From: CAYSUS01 sp964434165
GTDB lineage: Bacteria; Planctomycetota; Planctomycetia; Pirellulales; Thermoguttaceae
Direction: 5' to 3'
Assembly (NCBI GenBank): GCA_964434165.1
Contig: CAYSUS010000002.1
Coordinates: forward strand, 1-64,000
DNA length: 64,000 bases
The position numbers and the translations under genes are program-made. Below the pieces are notes generated by a model that saw nothing but the letters and a program-made list of their open reading frames with translations, did no database searches and was not told the DNA's origin. Positions 1 to 8,290 of this stretch are shown here, in pieces (position 1 is the stretch's first letter; each line of letters starts with the position of its first letter).

Positions 1-93
1 ATGAAACCCCACAACCCTCCATAGGTTCCGCTAACTCTGAATCAGAACACTAGCGGATTTACGACACGGAAACATTGGCAAGCGGATAGCCGA

Positions 94-3081
94 TCATCCC
101 TTGACGACGAAGTTGACCATGCGTCCGGGCACCACGATCGTCTTGACGACGGTCTTGCCGGCGAGGAGCTCGGCGATCTTCTCCTCAGCGCGGGCGGCGG
201 CCTCCAGGGCGGCCTTGTCGGCCTCGGCCGGGACGCGCACCCGCGCGCGGAGCTTGCCGCCGATTTGTACCGGGATTTCGATGGTATCTTCCTTGATCCG
301 CGACTCGTCGAACGGGGGCCAGGGCTCGTAAGCGAGCGTCGTTTCGCGACCCAGGGCCTGCCCCAGCTCCTCGGCCAGGTGCGGGGCAAAGGGCGACAGC
401 AGCAGCACCAGCCGCTCCATCGCCGACTTGGGGCGCACGGTCTGCTTGGTGAAGAAGTTCGTGCATTCCATCATCTTGGCGATGGCCGTGTTGAAGGCCA
501 TTCGCTCGATGTCCTCGGTCACGCCCTTGATCGTGCGGTGCAAAACGCGGTTCTGCTCCTCGTCCGGCTCGACGTCCTCGACGGCCTCGTTGAGCTTCGT
601 CTCCTCGGCGCGGTCGTCGAGGATCATCCGCCACACCCGGTCGAGGAAGCCCCGCACCCCGCTGACGCCCTCCATGCTCCACGGCTTGGTGGCCTCCAGC
701 GGCCCCATGAACATCTCGTACAGGCGGAGGCTGTCGGCGCCGTAGTTGGCCACCACGTCGTCCGGGTTGACCACGTTGCCGCGGCTCTTCGACATCTTGT
801 AGGCGCGGCTGTCCACGCGTACGGCGGGGCTTTCCTTCACGACGAACGCGTCGCCCTGCTTCTCCACCTCCGCGGGCAAGAGCTTCACGGGCTCCACGGG
901 CTGGCCGGTCTTCTTCGCGATGTAGCCGTCGGACGTCTCCTCGACCTCGGCCGCGGAAACCAGCGCCCCGCCGGCGTCGCGGTAGCCGGTGAACTCCATC
1001 TCGCCCAGGATCATCCCCTGGTTGACCAGCCGCTGGAACGGCTCGGGTGTGCTCACGTGCCCCCGGTCGAAAAGCACCTTGTGCCAGAACCGGGCGTAGA
1101 GCAGATGCAGCACGGCGTGCTCCGCCCCGCCCACGTACAGGTCGATGGGCATCCAGGCCTTCTCCACCTCGGGATCGACCAGGGCCCTATCGTTCTTGTT
1201 GTCCAGGAAGCGCAGGTAGTACCAGCACGAGCCGGCCCACTGCGGCATGGTGTTCGTCTCGCGCTGGTAACGGCGGCCGTCGAGCGTCACGTAGAGCCAG
1301 TTTTCCGGGGCCTTCTCCAACGGCGGCTCGGGCGAATCGTGCTTGGCGTCGAACACCATCTCCGCCGGCAGGTCGACGGGCAGGTCCTCGGGCGCGACCG
1401 CGCGGAGCCGGCCGGTCGGCTGGCCGTCGTCGTCCAGCTCGTGGAGGATGGGGAACGGCTCGCCCCAGAAGTGCTGCCGGCTGAACAGCCAGTCGCGGAG
1501 CTTGAAGTTCACCGCCGCGCGGCCCAGGCCCGAGTCGGTCAGGTCCGCGGCGATCTTCTCCTTGAACTCCGCGGTGCGCATGTTGTCATATGGGCTTGAG
1601 TTGATTGCGAACGACTCCCCAAAAACCTCGAACTTCTGCCCGTCGAAGGCCACTTCCTTCTCCTGTCCCGTGAAGCACTGTTCGCCAGCAATCACGCTTT
1701 TCAGCCATCTCGCGTGCGCGGACTGCTTGGCCTTCTGAAGAACCTGTGCCTCTTCCATCGTCTCGAAACCACCCACTTCCGTCGTTGCCTGACCGGGTGG
1801 GTGAACGACACACTTGATGGGCAGGTCGAACTCCTTGGCGAACTCGAAGTCCCGCGTGTCGTGCGCCGGCACGGCCATGATCGCCCCGGTGCCGTAGCTG
1901 ATGAGCACGTAGTCGGCGACCCAGATGGGAATCGCCTCGTCGTTGACCGGGTTGATCGCGTAAGCCCCGGTGAAGACGCCGGTCTTCTCCTTGGCCAGGT
2001 CGGTGCGGTCCAGGTCGCTCTTGCGGGCCGCCTGCTCGCAGTAGGCCGCCACGGCTTCGCGCTGCTCCGGCGCGGTGAGCTTCTCGACCAGCGGATGCTC
2101 CGGGGCGATGACCATGTACGTGGCGCCGAAGAGCGTGTCGGGCCGGGTGGTGTAGATCCGCAGCACGGTCTCGTCCGGCTTGCGCGGATAGCCGCCCAGA
2201 GAGCGGTCCCGCTTCCAGCCCTCGTACTCCTTCTCGGAAGGCTTGCCGTCGGGCCCCAGGAAGCTGCCGATGAAGAAGTCGACCTCGGCCCCGGTGCTCC
2301 GCCCGATCCAATTCCGCTGCAACAGCTTGATGCTCTCCGGCCAGTCGACCAGCTCGAGGTCCTTCTCCAGACGTTGGGCGTACGCCGTGATCCGAAGCAT
2401 CCATTGCCGCAGCGGCAGCCGTACTACCGGATGCCCGCCGCGCTCGCTCACCCCGCCCTGCACTTCCTCGTTGGCCAGCACGGTGCCCAGGGCCGGGCAC
2501 CAGTTCACGGGGGCCTCGAGCTGGTAGGCCAGGCGGTGCTCGTCGCGGTACTGCTCAACGGCCGCCTCGCCCTCTTCGGCCACCTCGTCGGGGATCGGCA
2601 GCTCGGCGATCGGGCGGCCCTTCTCCTGCGCTTCGTCGTACCACGTATCGAACAGCACGAGGAAGATGAACTGCGTCCAGCGGAAGTAATCGACGTCGGT
2701 CGTGGCCAGCTCGCGGTCCCAGTCGTAGCTGAAGCCCAGCATCTTGAGCTGGCGGCGGAAGTTGGCGATGTTCTTCTCGGTCGTCTGCCGCGGGTGAGTG
2801 CCCGTCTTCTTGGCGTGCTGCTCGGCCGGCAGGCCGAACGCGTCCCAGCCCATGGGATGGATTACGCTGTGGCCCCGCATGCGGTGATAGCGGCAGACGA
2901 TGTCCGTGGCCGTATAGCCCTCGGGGTGGCCGACGTGGAGTCCGTCCCCGCTTGGGTAGGGAAACATGTCCAGGGCGTAGAGCTTCTCCCCCTTCGGAAG
3001 GCGCGGAGCGCGGAACGTGCGGTTCACTTCCCAGTACTTCTGCCACTTGGGCTCGACCGCGGCGGGGTTGTAGCGGGGCAT
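94..3081 (-). CDS. leuS: Leucyl-tRNA synthetase
   Basis: Charges tRNA-Leu with leucine in the cytoplasm. The 995-residue class I synthetase has the HIGH signature as HVGH (residues 49-52) and KMSKS near residue 762. The CP1 editing domain is recognisable from TTRPDTLFG. It is longer than the roughly 860 residues of E. coli LeuS. Part of the excess is an unusual stretch at about residues 427-500 (1580-1800), which interrupts the usual path between PIKCVV and the AINS segment and is visibly less GC-rich than the rest of the gene. The ATG at 3081 opens with the conserved start MPRYNPAAVEPKWQ. It is transcribed divergently from mnmA. Family identity is certain; the origin of the internal patch is inference. 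Confidence 0.97.
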   Translation of the reverse strand: MPRYNPAAVEPKWQKYWEVNRTFRAPRLPKGEKLYALDMFPYPSGDGLHVGHPEGYTATDIVCRYHRMRGHSVIHPMGWDAFGLPAEQHAKKTGTHPRQTTEKNIANFRRQLKMLGFSYDWDRELATTDVDYFRWTQFIFLVLFDTWYDEAQEKGRPIAELPIPDEVAEEGEAAVEQYRDEHRLAYQLEAPVNWCPALGTVLANEEVQGGVSERGGHPVVRLPLRQWMLRITAYAQRLEKDLELVDWPESIKLLQRNWIGRSTGAEVDFFIGSFLGPDGKPSEKEYEGWKRDRSLGGYPRKPDETVLRIYTTRPDTLFGATYMVIAPEHPLVEKLTAPEQREAVAAYCEQAARKSDLDRTDLAKEKTGVFTGAYAINPVNDEAIPIWVADYVLISYGTGAIMAVPAHDTRDFEFAKEFDLPIKCVVHPPGQATTEVGGFETMEEAQVLQKAKQSAHARWLKSVIAGEQCFTGQEKEVAFDGQKFEVFGESFAINSSPYDNMRTAEFKEKIAADLTDSGLGRAAVNFKLRDWLFSRQHFWGEPFPILHELDDDGQPTGRLRAVAPEDLPVDLPAEMVFDAKHDSPEPPLEKAPENWLYVTLDGRRYQRETNTMPQWAGSCWYYLRFLDNKNDRALVDPEVEKAWMPIDLYVGGAEHAVLHLLYARFWHKVLFDRGHVSTPEPFQRLVNQGMILGEMEFTGYRDAGGALVSAAEVEETSDGYIAKKTGQPVEPVKLLPAEVEKQGDAFVVKESPAVRVDSRAYKMSKSRGNVVNPDDVVANYGADSLRLYEMFMGPLEATKPWSMEGVSGVRGFLDRVWRMILDDRAEETKLNEAVEDVEPDEEQNRVLHRTIKGVTEDIERMAFNTAIAKMMECTNFFTKQTVRPKSAMERLVLLLSPFAPHLAEELGQALGRETTLAYEPWPPFDESRIKEDTIEIPVQIGGKLRARVRVPAEADKAALEAAARAEEKIAELLAGKTVVKTIVVPGRMVNFVVKG

Positions 3082-3123
3082 GGGACTTGGGGTTAGGGGT
3101 TCTCGCGGGCGACGGAAATCGTG

Positions 3124-3152
3124 ATTCTAGCTATTCAGGGCGATCAGGGCAA
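3124..3152 (-). promoter_or_regulatory. Candidate sigma70-type promoter for leuS
   Basis: On the minus strand, TTGCCC (3152-3147) and TAGAAT (3129-3124) are separated by 17 bases. Transcription would start about 35 bases ahead of the leuS ATG. Prediction by eye only. Confidence 0.4.
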
Positions 3153-3213
3153 AGGCGTCACCAGGGACCGGGGCGCCCGGCCGCGGTGCTGGCCGAACGA
3201 AAACCCCCCGGTA

Positions 3214-3293
3214 GAATGAGGAATGCCGAATGACGAACGCCGACGGACTGCCGGGTGCAGTACTCGTCCGAAGTCGGCATTCATCATTCATCC
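3214..3293. repeat. Imperfect inverted repeat between leuS and mnmA
   Basis: The arm at 3214-3229 (GAATGAGGAATGCCGA) is the near-perfect reverse complement of 3273-3293, with one mismatch over 16 bases. The arms consist of degenerate GAATG units. It lies just upstream of mnmA and may be a dispersed intergenic repeat rather than a regulatory site. Confidence 0.5.
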
Positions 3294-3314
3294 TTCCCCT
3301 TTCATCGTTCTCTG

Positions 3315-4442
3315 ATGTCCCGCGTCATCCTCGCGATGTCCGGCGGAGTCGATAGCAGCACCGCGGCGTGGCTGCTGAAGCGCGAAGGGTACGATGTTGT
3401 CGGGCTATTCATGCGCCATGGCGGGGCGGGCGGTCCCCAGTCCTCGGACACGGCCCGCTGTGCCGCAGGTTCGTCCGGCGATGGCAGCCTGGAGCCGCCC
3501 ATGCGCCGAACGCACAAGCAGGGCTGCTGCTCCGCGGCCGACGCCCACGACGCCCGACGCGTGGCCGACCTGTTGGGCATCCCGTTCTACGCCCTGAACT
3601 TCGAGGACCAGTTCGGCCGCATCATCGACTACTTCGTGGACGAGTACGCGGCCGGGCGCACGCCCAATCCCTGCGTGGTCTGCAACACCTGGCTGAAGTT
3701 CGGCAAGCTGTTCGAGTACGCCGACAGCGTGGGGGCGGAGCTGGTGGCCACGGGGCATTACGCGCGGCTGGAGAGGCTCGGCACCGGCGAGGTCGCGCTG
3801 CTCTGCGGGCTCGACGAGGGCAAGGACCAGTCGTACGCCTTGTTCGGCATCGAGCGGAGCCGGCTTGTACGCATGGTGCTCCCGGTCGGCGCGCATCGCA
3901 AGGAGCAGATTCGGCGGATCGCCGCGGAGCTGGGTCTGCGTGTGGCCGACAAGCCGGACAGCCAGGAGATCTGCTTCGTGCCCGACCAGGACCACGCCCG
4001 CTTCGTGCGACAGAAGCGCCCGGAGTTGGACACGGCCGGGGAGATCGTGACCACCGATGGACACGTCGTGGGGCGCCACGACGGCTTCGAGCGCTTCACG
4101 GTCGGCCAGCGCAAGGGCCTGGGCGTCGCTTTCGGGGACCGGCGGTTCGTGGTCCGGATCGAGCCCGACACCCGCCGCGTGGTTGTCGGCACGCGCGACG
4201 ACCTCGCCCGATCCGAGCTCACGGCCTGGGGTGTCAACTGGCTGATCGACGAACCCGCGGCCCCGTTGCGCTGTCAAGTGAGGATTCGCTATCGCAGCCG
4301 CGCGGTGCCCGCGATCGTGGAACCGATGCCGGAAGGCCGCATCCGCGTGCGCTTCGACGAGCCCTGCAACGGGGTCGCCCCGGGCCAGGCCGCCGTGTGC
4401 TACGACGGCGAGCGGGTGCTCGGGGGCGGGTGGATCGAGTAG
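3315..4442 (+). CDS. mnmA: tRNA-specific 2-thiouridylase MnmA
   Basis: Inserts sulfur at C2 of the wobble uridine of tRNA-Lys, -Glu and -Gln. The 375-residue protein starts MSRVILAMSGGVDSS, carrying the PP-loop SGGVDS at residues 9-14. The nucleophilic cysteine lies in PNPCVVCNTW and the second catalytic cysteine in SQEICFVPD. A polar insert of about 35 residues follows the first strand and ends in HKQGCCSAADAHDARR, which fits a longer MnmA subtype. The ATG at 3315 was preferred to an in-frame ATG at 3255 because it begins directly at the conserved core. It is divergent from leuS and convergent with the nitroreductase gene. Confidence 0.95.
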   Translation: MSRVILAMSGGVDSSTAAWLLKREGYDVVGLFMRHGGAGGPQSSDTARCAAGSSGDGSLEPPMRRTHKQGCCSAADAHDARRVADLLGIPFYALNFEDQFGRIIDYFVDEYAAGRTPNPCVVCNTWLKFGKLFEYADSVGAELVATGHYARLERLGTGEVALLCGLDEGKDQSYALFGIERSRLVRMVLPVGAHRKEQIRRIAAELGLRVADKPDSQEICFVPDQDHARFVRQKRPELDTAGEIVTTDGHVVGRHDGFERFTVGQRKGLGVAFGDRRFVVRIEPDTRRVVVGTRDDLARSELTAWGVNWLIDEPAAPLRCQVRIRYRSRAVPAIVEPMPEGRIRVRFDEPCNGVAPGQAAVCYDGERVLGGGWIE

Positions 4443-4481
4443 GGGACTGTCGCCGTTTCGCGAAGCGAAAGTGGGACTGTC
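4443..4481. repeat. GGGACTGTC repeat with internal hairpin
   Basis: Direct copies of GGGACTGTC at 4443-4451 and 4473-4481 flank a perfect 6-bp hairpin, TTTCGC-GAA-GCGAAA (4456-4470). It sits right after the mnmA stop, between convergent genes, so it could act as a bidirectional terminator. It also resembles the GGGGACTGGCACC repeats at 23192 and 50453. Confidence 0.5.
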
Positions 4482-4548
4482 CGCCTCAGCGCCGAACTCA
4501 ATCCTGCGCAACTTGAGCCGGGTCTGTCAGGGAGCGTCCGCGGGCCGC

Positions 4549-5058
4549 CTACCACCGGTTCCGGTGCACCCGATCGGGTCGGTAGCGGTCCTCGGCCCCT
4601 GGCTGCTCCGCCGGCCAGCCGAGCACCACGAAGCTGTGCGCGACCACCGTTTCCGGCAAACCCACTAGGCGCTTCAGGCCTTCCATGCGGGGCTCGCGCG
4701 GATAGACTCCGGTCCACACCGCGCCCAGCCCCAGGGCGTGGGCGGCCAGCAGCAGGTTCTGCGTGGCCGCCGCGCAATCGACGGGCCAGTAGCCGGGCGA
4801 TCCCTCGAGGCTCAGGTCGCCGCACACGAGGATCCCCGCCGGGGCCCGTGCGGCCATCTCCGCGTTGGGGCAGATGCGGGCGATCTCCTCCAGCGTGGCG
4901 CGGTCGTCGATGACCACCATCTGCCACGGCTGCCCGTTGCGGGCGCTGGGGGCGCTCATGGCCGCGGCCAGCAGCCTTTCGATCAGGTCTTCGGGCACGG
5001 GGCGGCTCTCGTAGCGCCGGATGCTGCGGCGCGTGAAGATGGCTTCCAGAGCGTCCAC
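4549..5058 (-). CDS. Nitroreductase family protein
   Basis: FMN-dependent NAD(P)H oxidoreductase of the nitroreductase fold, 169 residues. The start MDALEAIFTRRSIRRYESRP is the classic RRSIRxY FMN-binding entry, followed by APSARNGQPWQMVVI. GLGAVWTGVYP near the middle and the C-terminal VVLGWPAE segment complete the family pattern. The substrate cannot be read from sequence. It lies 64 bases downstream of the truncated isochorismatase and may share its transcript. Confidence 0.9.
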   Translation of the reverse strand: MDALEAIFTRRSIRRYESRPVPEDLIERLLAAAMSAPSARNGQPWQMVVIDDRATLEEIARICPNAEMAARAPAGILVCGDLSLEGSPGYWPVDCAAATQNLLLAAHALGLGAVWTGVYPREPRMEGLKRLVGLPETVVAHSFVVLGWPAEQPGAEDRYRPDRVHRNRW

Positions 5059-5122
5059 GGGCGTCTCCTCTTCCGCTCGAGCACGGCCTTTCGCGACCGC
5101 GGCCCGCGCCGGGGGCAGGGCG

Positions 5123-5410
5123 TTATGGTGTCTCCCGCTCCACGCTGCACGGGTCGCCCCGCAGGCACGGCACGGCCGCGGAGTAAACGAACTCGGTGAA
5201 CACGGCGGGGGCGCTTCGCCGGCGGCGGGTCTGGACGAGGCGCTGCACGTTGGGCACGAAGTCGCGCCCCGGCGGGACCTCCGGGGCCGCGCCGGGCCCG
5301 AGAAACGTCCGCTGCATGTCGAAAACCCGAAGCGCCGTCCTGCCCGACGCGCAGCGCCGGAGCCGGTCGATGCGGTCCTGTCGGGCGCTGAGGGTTCCTT
5401 CGATGGTCAT
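5123..5410 (-). pseudogene. Truncated isochorismatase-family hydrolase (N-terminal half)
   Basis: A 95-residue frame matches the first half of cysteine hydrolases of the isochorismatase family. ALRVFDMQRTFLGPG holds the FDMQ aspartate of the catalytic triad, and VVFTE-like PAVFTEFVYSAAVPCLRGD follows. Family members are about 180-220 residues. Here a TAA follows directly at 5123-5125, and neither the catalytic lysine nor cysteine region appears before the nitroreductase start at 5058. In the intervening 64 bases I see no continuation in another frame, so a deletion is more likely than a simple frameshift. The start MTIEGTLSARQDRIDRL lies 29 bases after the binding-protein gene. It may be inactive. 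Confidence 0.7.
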
Positions 5411-5439
5411 GCGAGGGCCTTTCTCATCGCGGGGCCCAT

Positions 5440-6492
5440 TCACGCTCCGGTCAGCTCGTCGCGCACGAATCGCGACGCCTCGTCCCACTCCAGGGCCGCC
5501 TCGTCGAAATCGACCCTCATGGCGCGGCAGTCGCGCGGGCCTTTGACGCGCGGCTTGGTGGTTACGTCGATGTGGAGCGGAATCTGGGCGCTGGGGCCGT
5601 TGGCCAGCGCCGTCTCGACCTCGGGCGACACGAGGTAATCGACCAGCTTGCGCGCGGCCGCCGGATGGGGGCAGTTTTTGAGAATGGAGACCGTGTTGGG
5701 GATGAACAGCGTGCCGCACTCCCCTTCCCCCTGGTCCGGATAGACGATCAACACGGGGCTGCCCTTCTCCAGCTCGACCATCGCGTCGTCGGTGTCGGTG
5801 AGCCCGAAAAGGTACTCCCCGGAGGCCACCGACATCGCGACCTGCTTGTTGCCGGAGAGGATCTTCACGTCGTTGTCGCGGACCTGGCGCAGGAACTCCT
5901 TGGCCTTCTCGTCGCCCCAGGCGGCGAACAGGCAGGCCACGTGCGTGGCCGTGGTGCCGAACAGCGGCTTGGCCATGGCCGCCTTGCCGCGGAAGCGGGG
6001 ATCGGTCAGATCGTGGATCGAGCCGGGGCGCTCGGCAGGCGGGATCTCCTCGGCCAGCTTGGAGTTGACGATGAGGATGCGCGCCCTGGCGGCGAAGCCG
6101 TGCCACGTCTCCTCGTCCGAACGGGCCAGGCGGCCGACGCCGCCGAACTCCTCCGACCGGTATTTGGCCAGGAGGCCGGCGTTCTGAAGCCGCAGCGTGT
6201 TGAGGATCTCGTTGTTCCAGAACACGTCGCACTGCGGTCGGTCGCCCTCGGCCAGAATGGCCTCGGTCAGGCCCACCGTCTTGGTCGATTCGGCGTCGAA
6301 CTTGGGCAGTACCGTGATGCCCGTCTTCCGAGTGAACTCCTCGAAGATCGGCTCGGCGAACTCGCGGTCCAGGGCGGTGTACACGACCACCTCGTTGCCG
6401 GAAGACCAGCAGCCGGTCATCCACGCAGCGCCCAGGCCCAGCACGCAGGCCAGGAGGTAGAACCTTCTCGTCAAGATCGCGCGGTTGCTCAT
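5440..6492 (-). CDS. Iron(III)-type ABC transporter substrate-binding lipoprotein
   Basis: 350-residue periplasmic binding protein of the Fe3+/thiamine/polyamine class. The N-terminus MSNRAILTRR is followed by a hydrophobic segment and a lipobox (WMTGC, Cys28). VVVYTALDREFAEPIFEEF is the typical first strand and helix. CDVFWNNEILNTLRL and PHPAAARKLVDYLVSPE are conserved family blocks. The ATG at 6492 was chosen because it gives a clean lipoprotein signal; an upstream ATG at 6618 adds unrelated sequence. No permease or ATPase gene is present nearby, so the partner transporter must be elsewhere or the protein has another use. Confidence 0.9.
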   Translation of the reverse strand: MSNRAILTRRFYLLACVLGLGAAWMTGCWSSGNEVVVYTALDREFAEPIFEEFTRKTGITVLPKFDAESTKTVGLTEAILAEGDRPQCDVFWNNEILNTLRLQNAGLLAKYRSEEFGGVGRLARSDEETWHGFAARARILIVNSKLAEEIPPAERPGSIHDLTDPRFRGKAAMAKPLFGTTATHVACLFAAWGDEKAKEFLRQVRDNDVKILSGNKQVAMSVASGEYLFGLTDTDDAMVELEKGSPVLIVYPDQGEGECGTLFIPNTVSILKNCPHPAAARKLVDYLVSPEVETALANGPSAQIPLHIDVTTKPRVKGPRDCRAMRVDFDEAALEWDEASRFVRDELTGA

Positions 6493-6621
6493 CGTCGTAT
6501 TCTCCCAACACACGGGCCGGTCTGTCCGCGAAACGATCCCCTCCAACGGGCCGTCGGCGGTGCCCAAGCCCGCCCCGCCCAGCATACAATAGAGGCATTC
6601 ACCCTTTAAGAGGGGCAACCC

Positions 6622-8244
6622 ATGGATTCGCGGATTTCGTTTGGCTTGTTACGTCCCGTGGCCGCCGCATGGTTCGCGGCCGCGGTGCTCGGCTGCGGCG
6701 GCGCGGCCGAATCCCCGCCCGATCGTGCCGCGAAACCCGACTCGGGACGTAAAGCTTCGCGCGCGTCGGACAGCTCGGGCGTGCGATCGTCGGGCATGTT
6801 CCGGGAGCCCACCGCTTCCGCGCCGAAGTCCCCCCGCACCCCGCCCCCATCGAGCTTGGACGCGAAGCGAACGAAGCCGACGAAGACCCCTTCGAAGAAG
6901 CCCAGGCGGTACTCGCTGGCCGAGCTGCTCTCGGGCGATCCCGAGGCCCTGGCCCAGACGCCGGACTACCTGATCGATCCGCCGGACGGGGCCGGTCGGT
7001 GGCTGCCCGACTGGCCGCGGATGGAGATCGACGACGCCCGCGTGGCCGCCGAGGGCATCCGCAAGCTCCAGGGCAAACACCTGATCCTGTACACCGACCT
7101 GGATTCCGAGCCCGAGGTGGACGAGCTGCCTGCGGTCTTCGACCGAGCCTTCCCCCAGTGGTGCGAGTACCTCGGGGTCGATGCGAAGGAGCATGACGAC
7201 TGGAGCCTGACGGGCATCCTGATGAGGGACAAGCAGCGGTTTCGCCGCGCGGGACTGATGCCCGACGACCTGCCGCCGTTCCCCCACGGCTACGCGCGGA
7301 ACTTCGAGTTCTGGCTCTACGAGCAGCCCAGCGCGTATTACCGCCGCCACCTGCTGCTGCACGAGGGGACGCACGGCTTCATGAACACGCTGCTGGGCTC
7401 CTGCGGCCCGCCGTGGTACATGGAGGGCATCGCCGAACTGCTGGCCACGCACCGCTGGCGCGACGGGCGCCTGACGCTCAACGTCTTCCCGGCCGACCGC
7501 GACGAGGTGCCCATGTGGGGTCGGGTGAAGATCGTCAAGGAGGCCTACGCCGAGCGCCGCGGCCGGCACCTCCGCGACGTGATCGAGTACAGCCGCACCG
7601 CCCACCGCCAGAACGAGCCGTACGGATGGTGCTGGGCCGCGGCCGCCTTTCTCGACGGGCATCCCCGCTACCGGGAGCGGTTCCGCGAGCTGCCCGAGCT
7701 GGTCCGCTACGCCGACTTCTCCAGACGCTTTGACACCATGATGGCCGCCGACTGGGATCCGCTCTGCGAGGAGTGGGAGCTGTTCGTGGCCGACCTGGAG
7801 TACGGCTACGACACGGTGCGCAACGCGATTGACTTCCAGCCCGGCGCGCCGCTGCCCCGCGGCGGGGCCTCGGCTACCGTGGCCGCCGACCGCGGCTGGC
7901 AGAGCAGCCGGCTGTTCCTGGAGGCGGGCAAGACGTATCGGCTCGCGGCGGCCGGGCGTTACCAGGTGGCCGACCACCCGCAGATCTGGTGGTGCGAGCC
8001 CGGCGGCGTGACGATCCGCTACTGGGACGGCCAGCCGCTGGGAATCCTCCTCGCCGCGGTCCGGCCCGAGAAGTACGATCCGCCCACGCCCAGCGCGCTG
8101 GTCCGGGCGCTGGTCGTCGGCCTGAAGGCCGAGATCCGCCCCACCGAATCGGGCACGCTCTACTTCCGCATCAACGACTCGCCCGCCGAGCTGGCCGACA
8201 ACGCCGGCATCCTCACGGTCCGCGTCGAGGAGGCCGGGCGGTAG
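6622..8244 (+). CDS. Lipoprotein with HEXXH metallopeptidase-like motif, function unknown
   Basis: 540 residues with a lipoprotein-like signal (AVLGC, Cys25) and a low-complexity Ser/Lys/Pro linker to about residue 95. The core contains HEGTH (247-251) followed by WYMEGIAE (265-272). This is the HEXXH...E arrangement of gluzincin metallopeptidases, with Glu268 or Glu272 as possible third ligand. A C-terminal beta-rich part (about 400-540) resembles a small sandwich domain. A TACAAT hexamer at 6585-6590 and a GAGG-type ribosome site precede the ATG. Proteolysis is inferred from the motif only. It is divergent from the binding-protein gene. Confidence 0.85.
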   Translation: MDSRISFGLLRPVAAAWFAAAVLGCGGAAESPPDRAAKPDSGRKASRASDSSGVRSSGMFREPTASAPKSPRTPPPSSLDAKRTKPTKTPSKKPRRYSLAELLSGDPEALAQTPDYLIDPPDGAGRWLPDWPRMEIDDARVAAEGIRKLQGKHLILYTDLDSEPEVDELPAVFDRAFPQWCEYLGVDAKEHDDWSLTGILMRDKQRFRRAGLMPDDLPPFPHGYARNFEFWLYEQPSAYYRRHLLLHEGTHGFMNTLLGSCGPPWYMEGIAELLATHRWRDGRLTLNVFPADRDEVPMWGRVKIVKEAYAERRGRHLRDVIEYSRTAHRQNEPYGWCWAAAAFLDGHPRYRERFRELPELVRYADFSRRFDTMMAADWDPLCEEWELFVADLEYGYDTVRNAIDFQPGAPLPRGGASATVAADRGWQSSRLFLEAGKTYRLAAAGRYQVADHPQIWWCEPGGVTIRYWDGQPLGILLAAVRPEKYDPPTPSALVRALVVGLKAEIRPTESGTLYFRINDSPAELADNAGILTVRVEEAGR

Positions 8245-8290
8245 GGTCGGCTCTCTCAGGGACGTGCCACCCTTCGCGACCAGCTCTCCC

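Noticed and set aside
265..1599. Long plus-strand open frame opposite leuS (444 codons)
   Set aside because: Low-complexity His/Arg/Leu/Gly-rich translation typical of antisense frames in high-GC genes. leuS on the other strand is certain.
5123..6598. Single 491-codon minus-strand gene over the binding-protein region
   Set aside because: Only its last 95 codons look like a protein (isochorismatase half). The rest is the wrong frame of the binding-protein gene.
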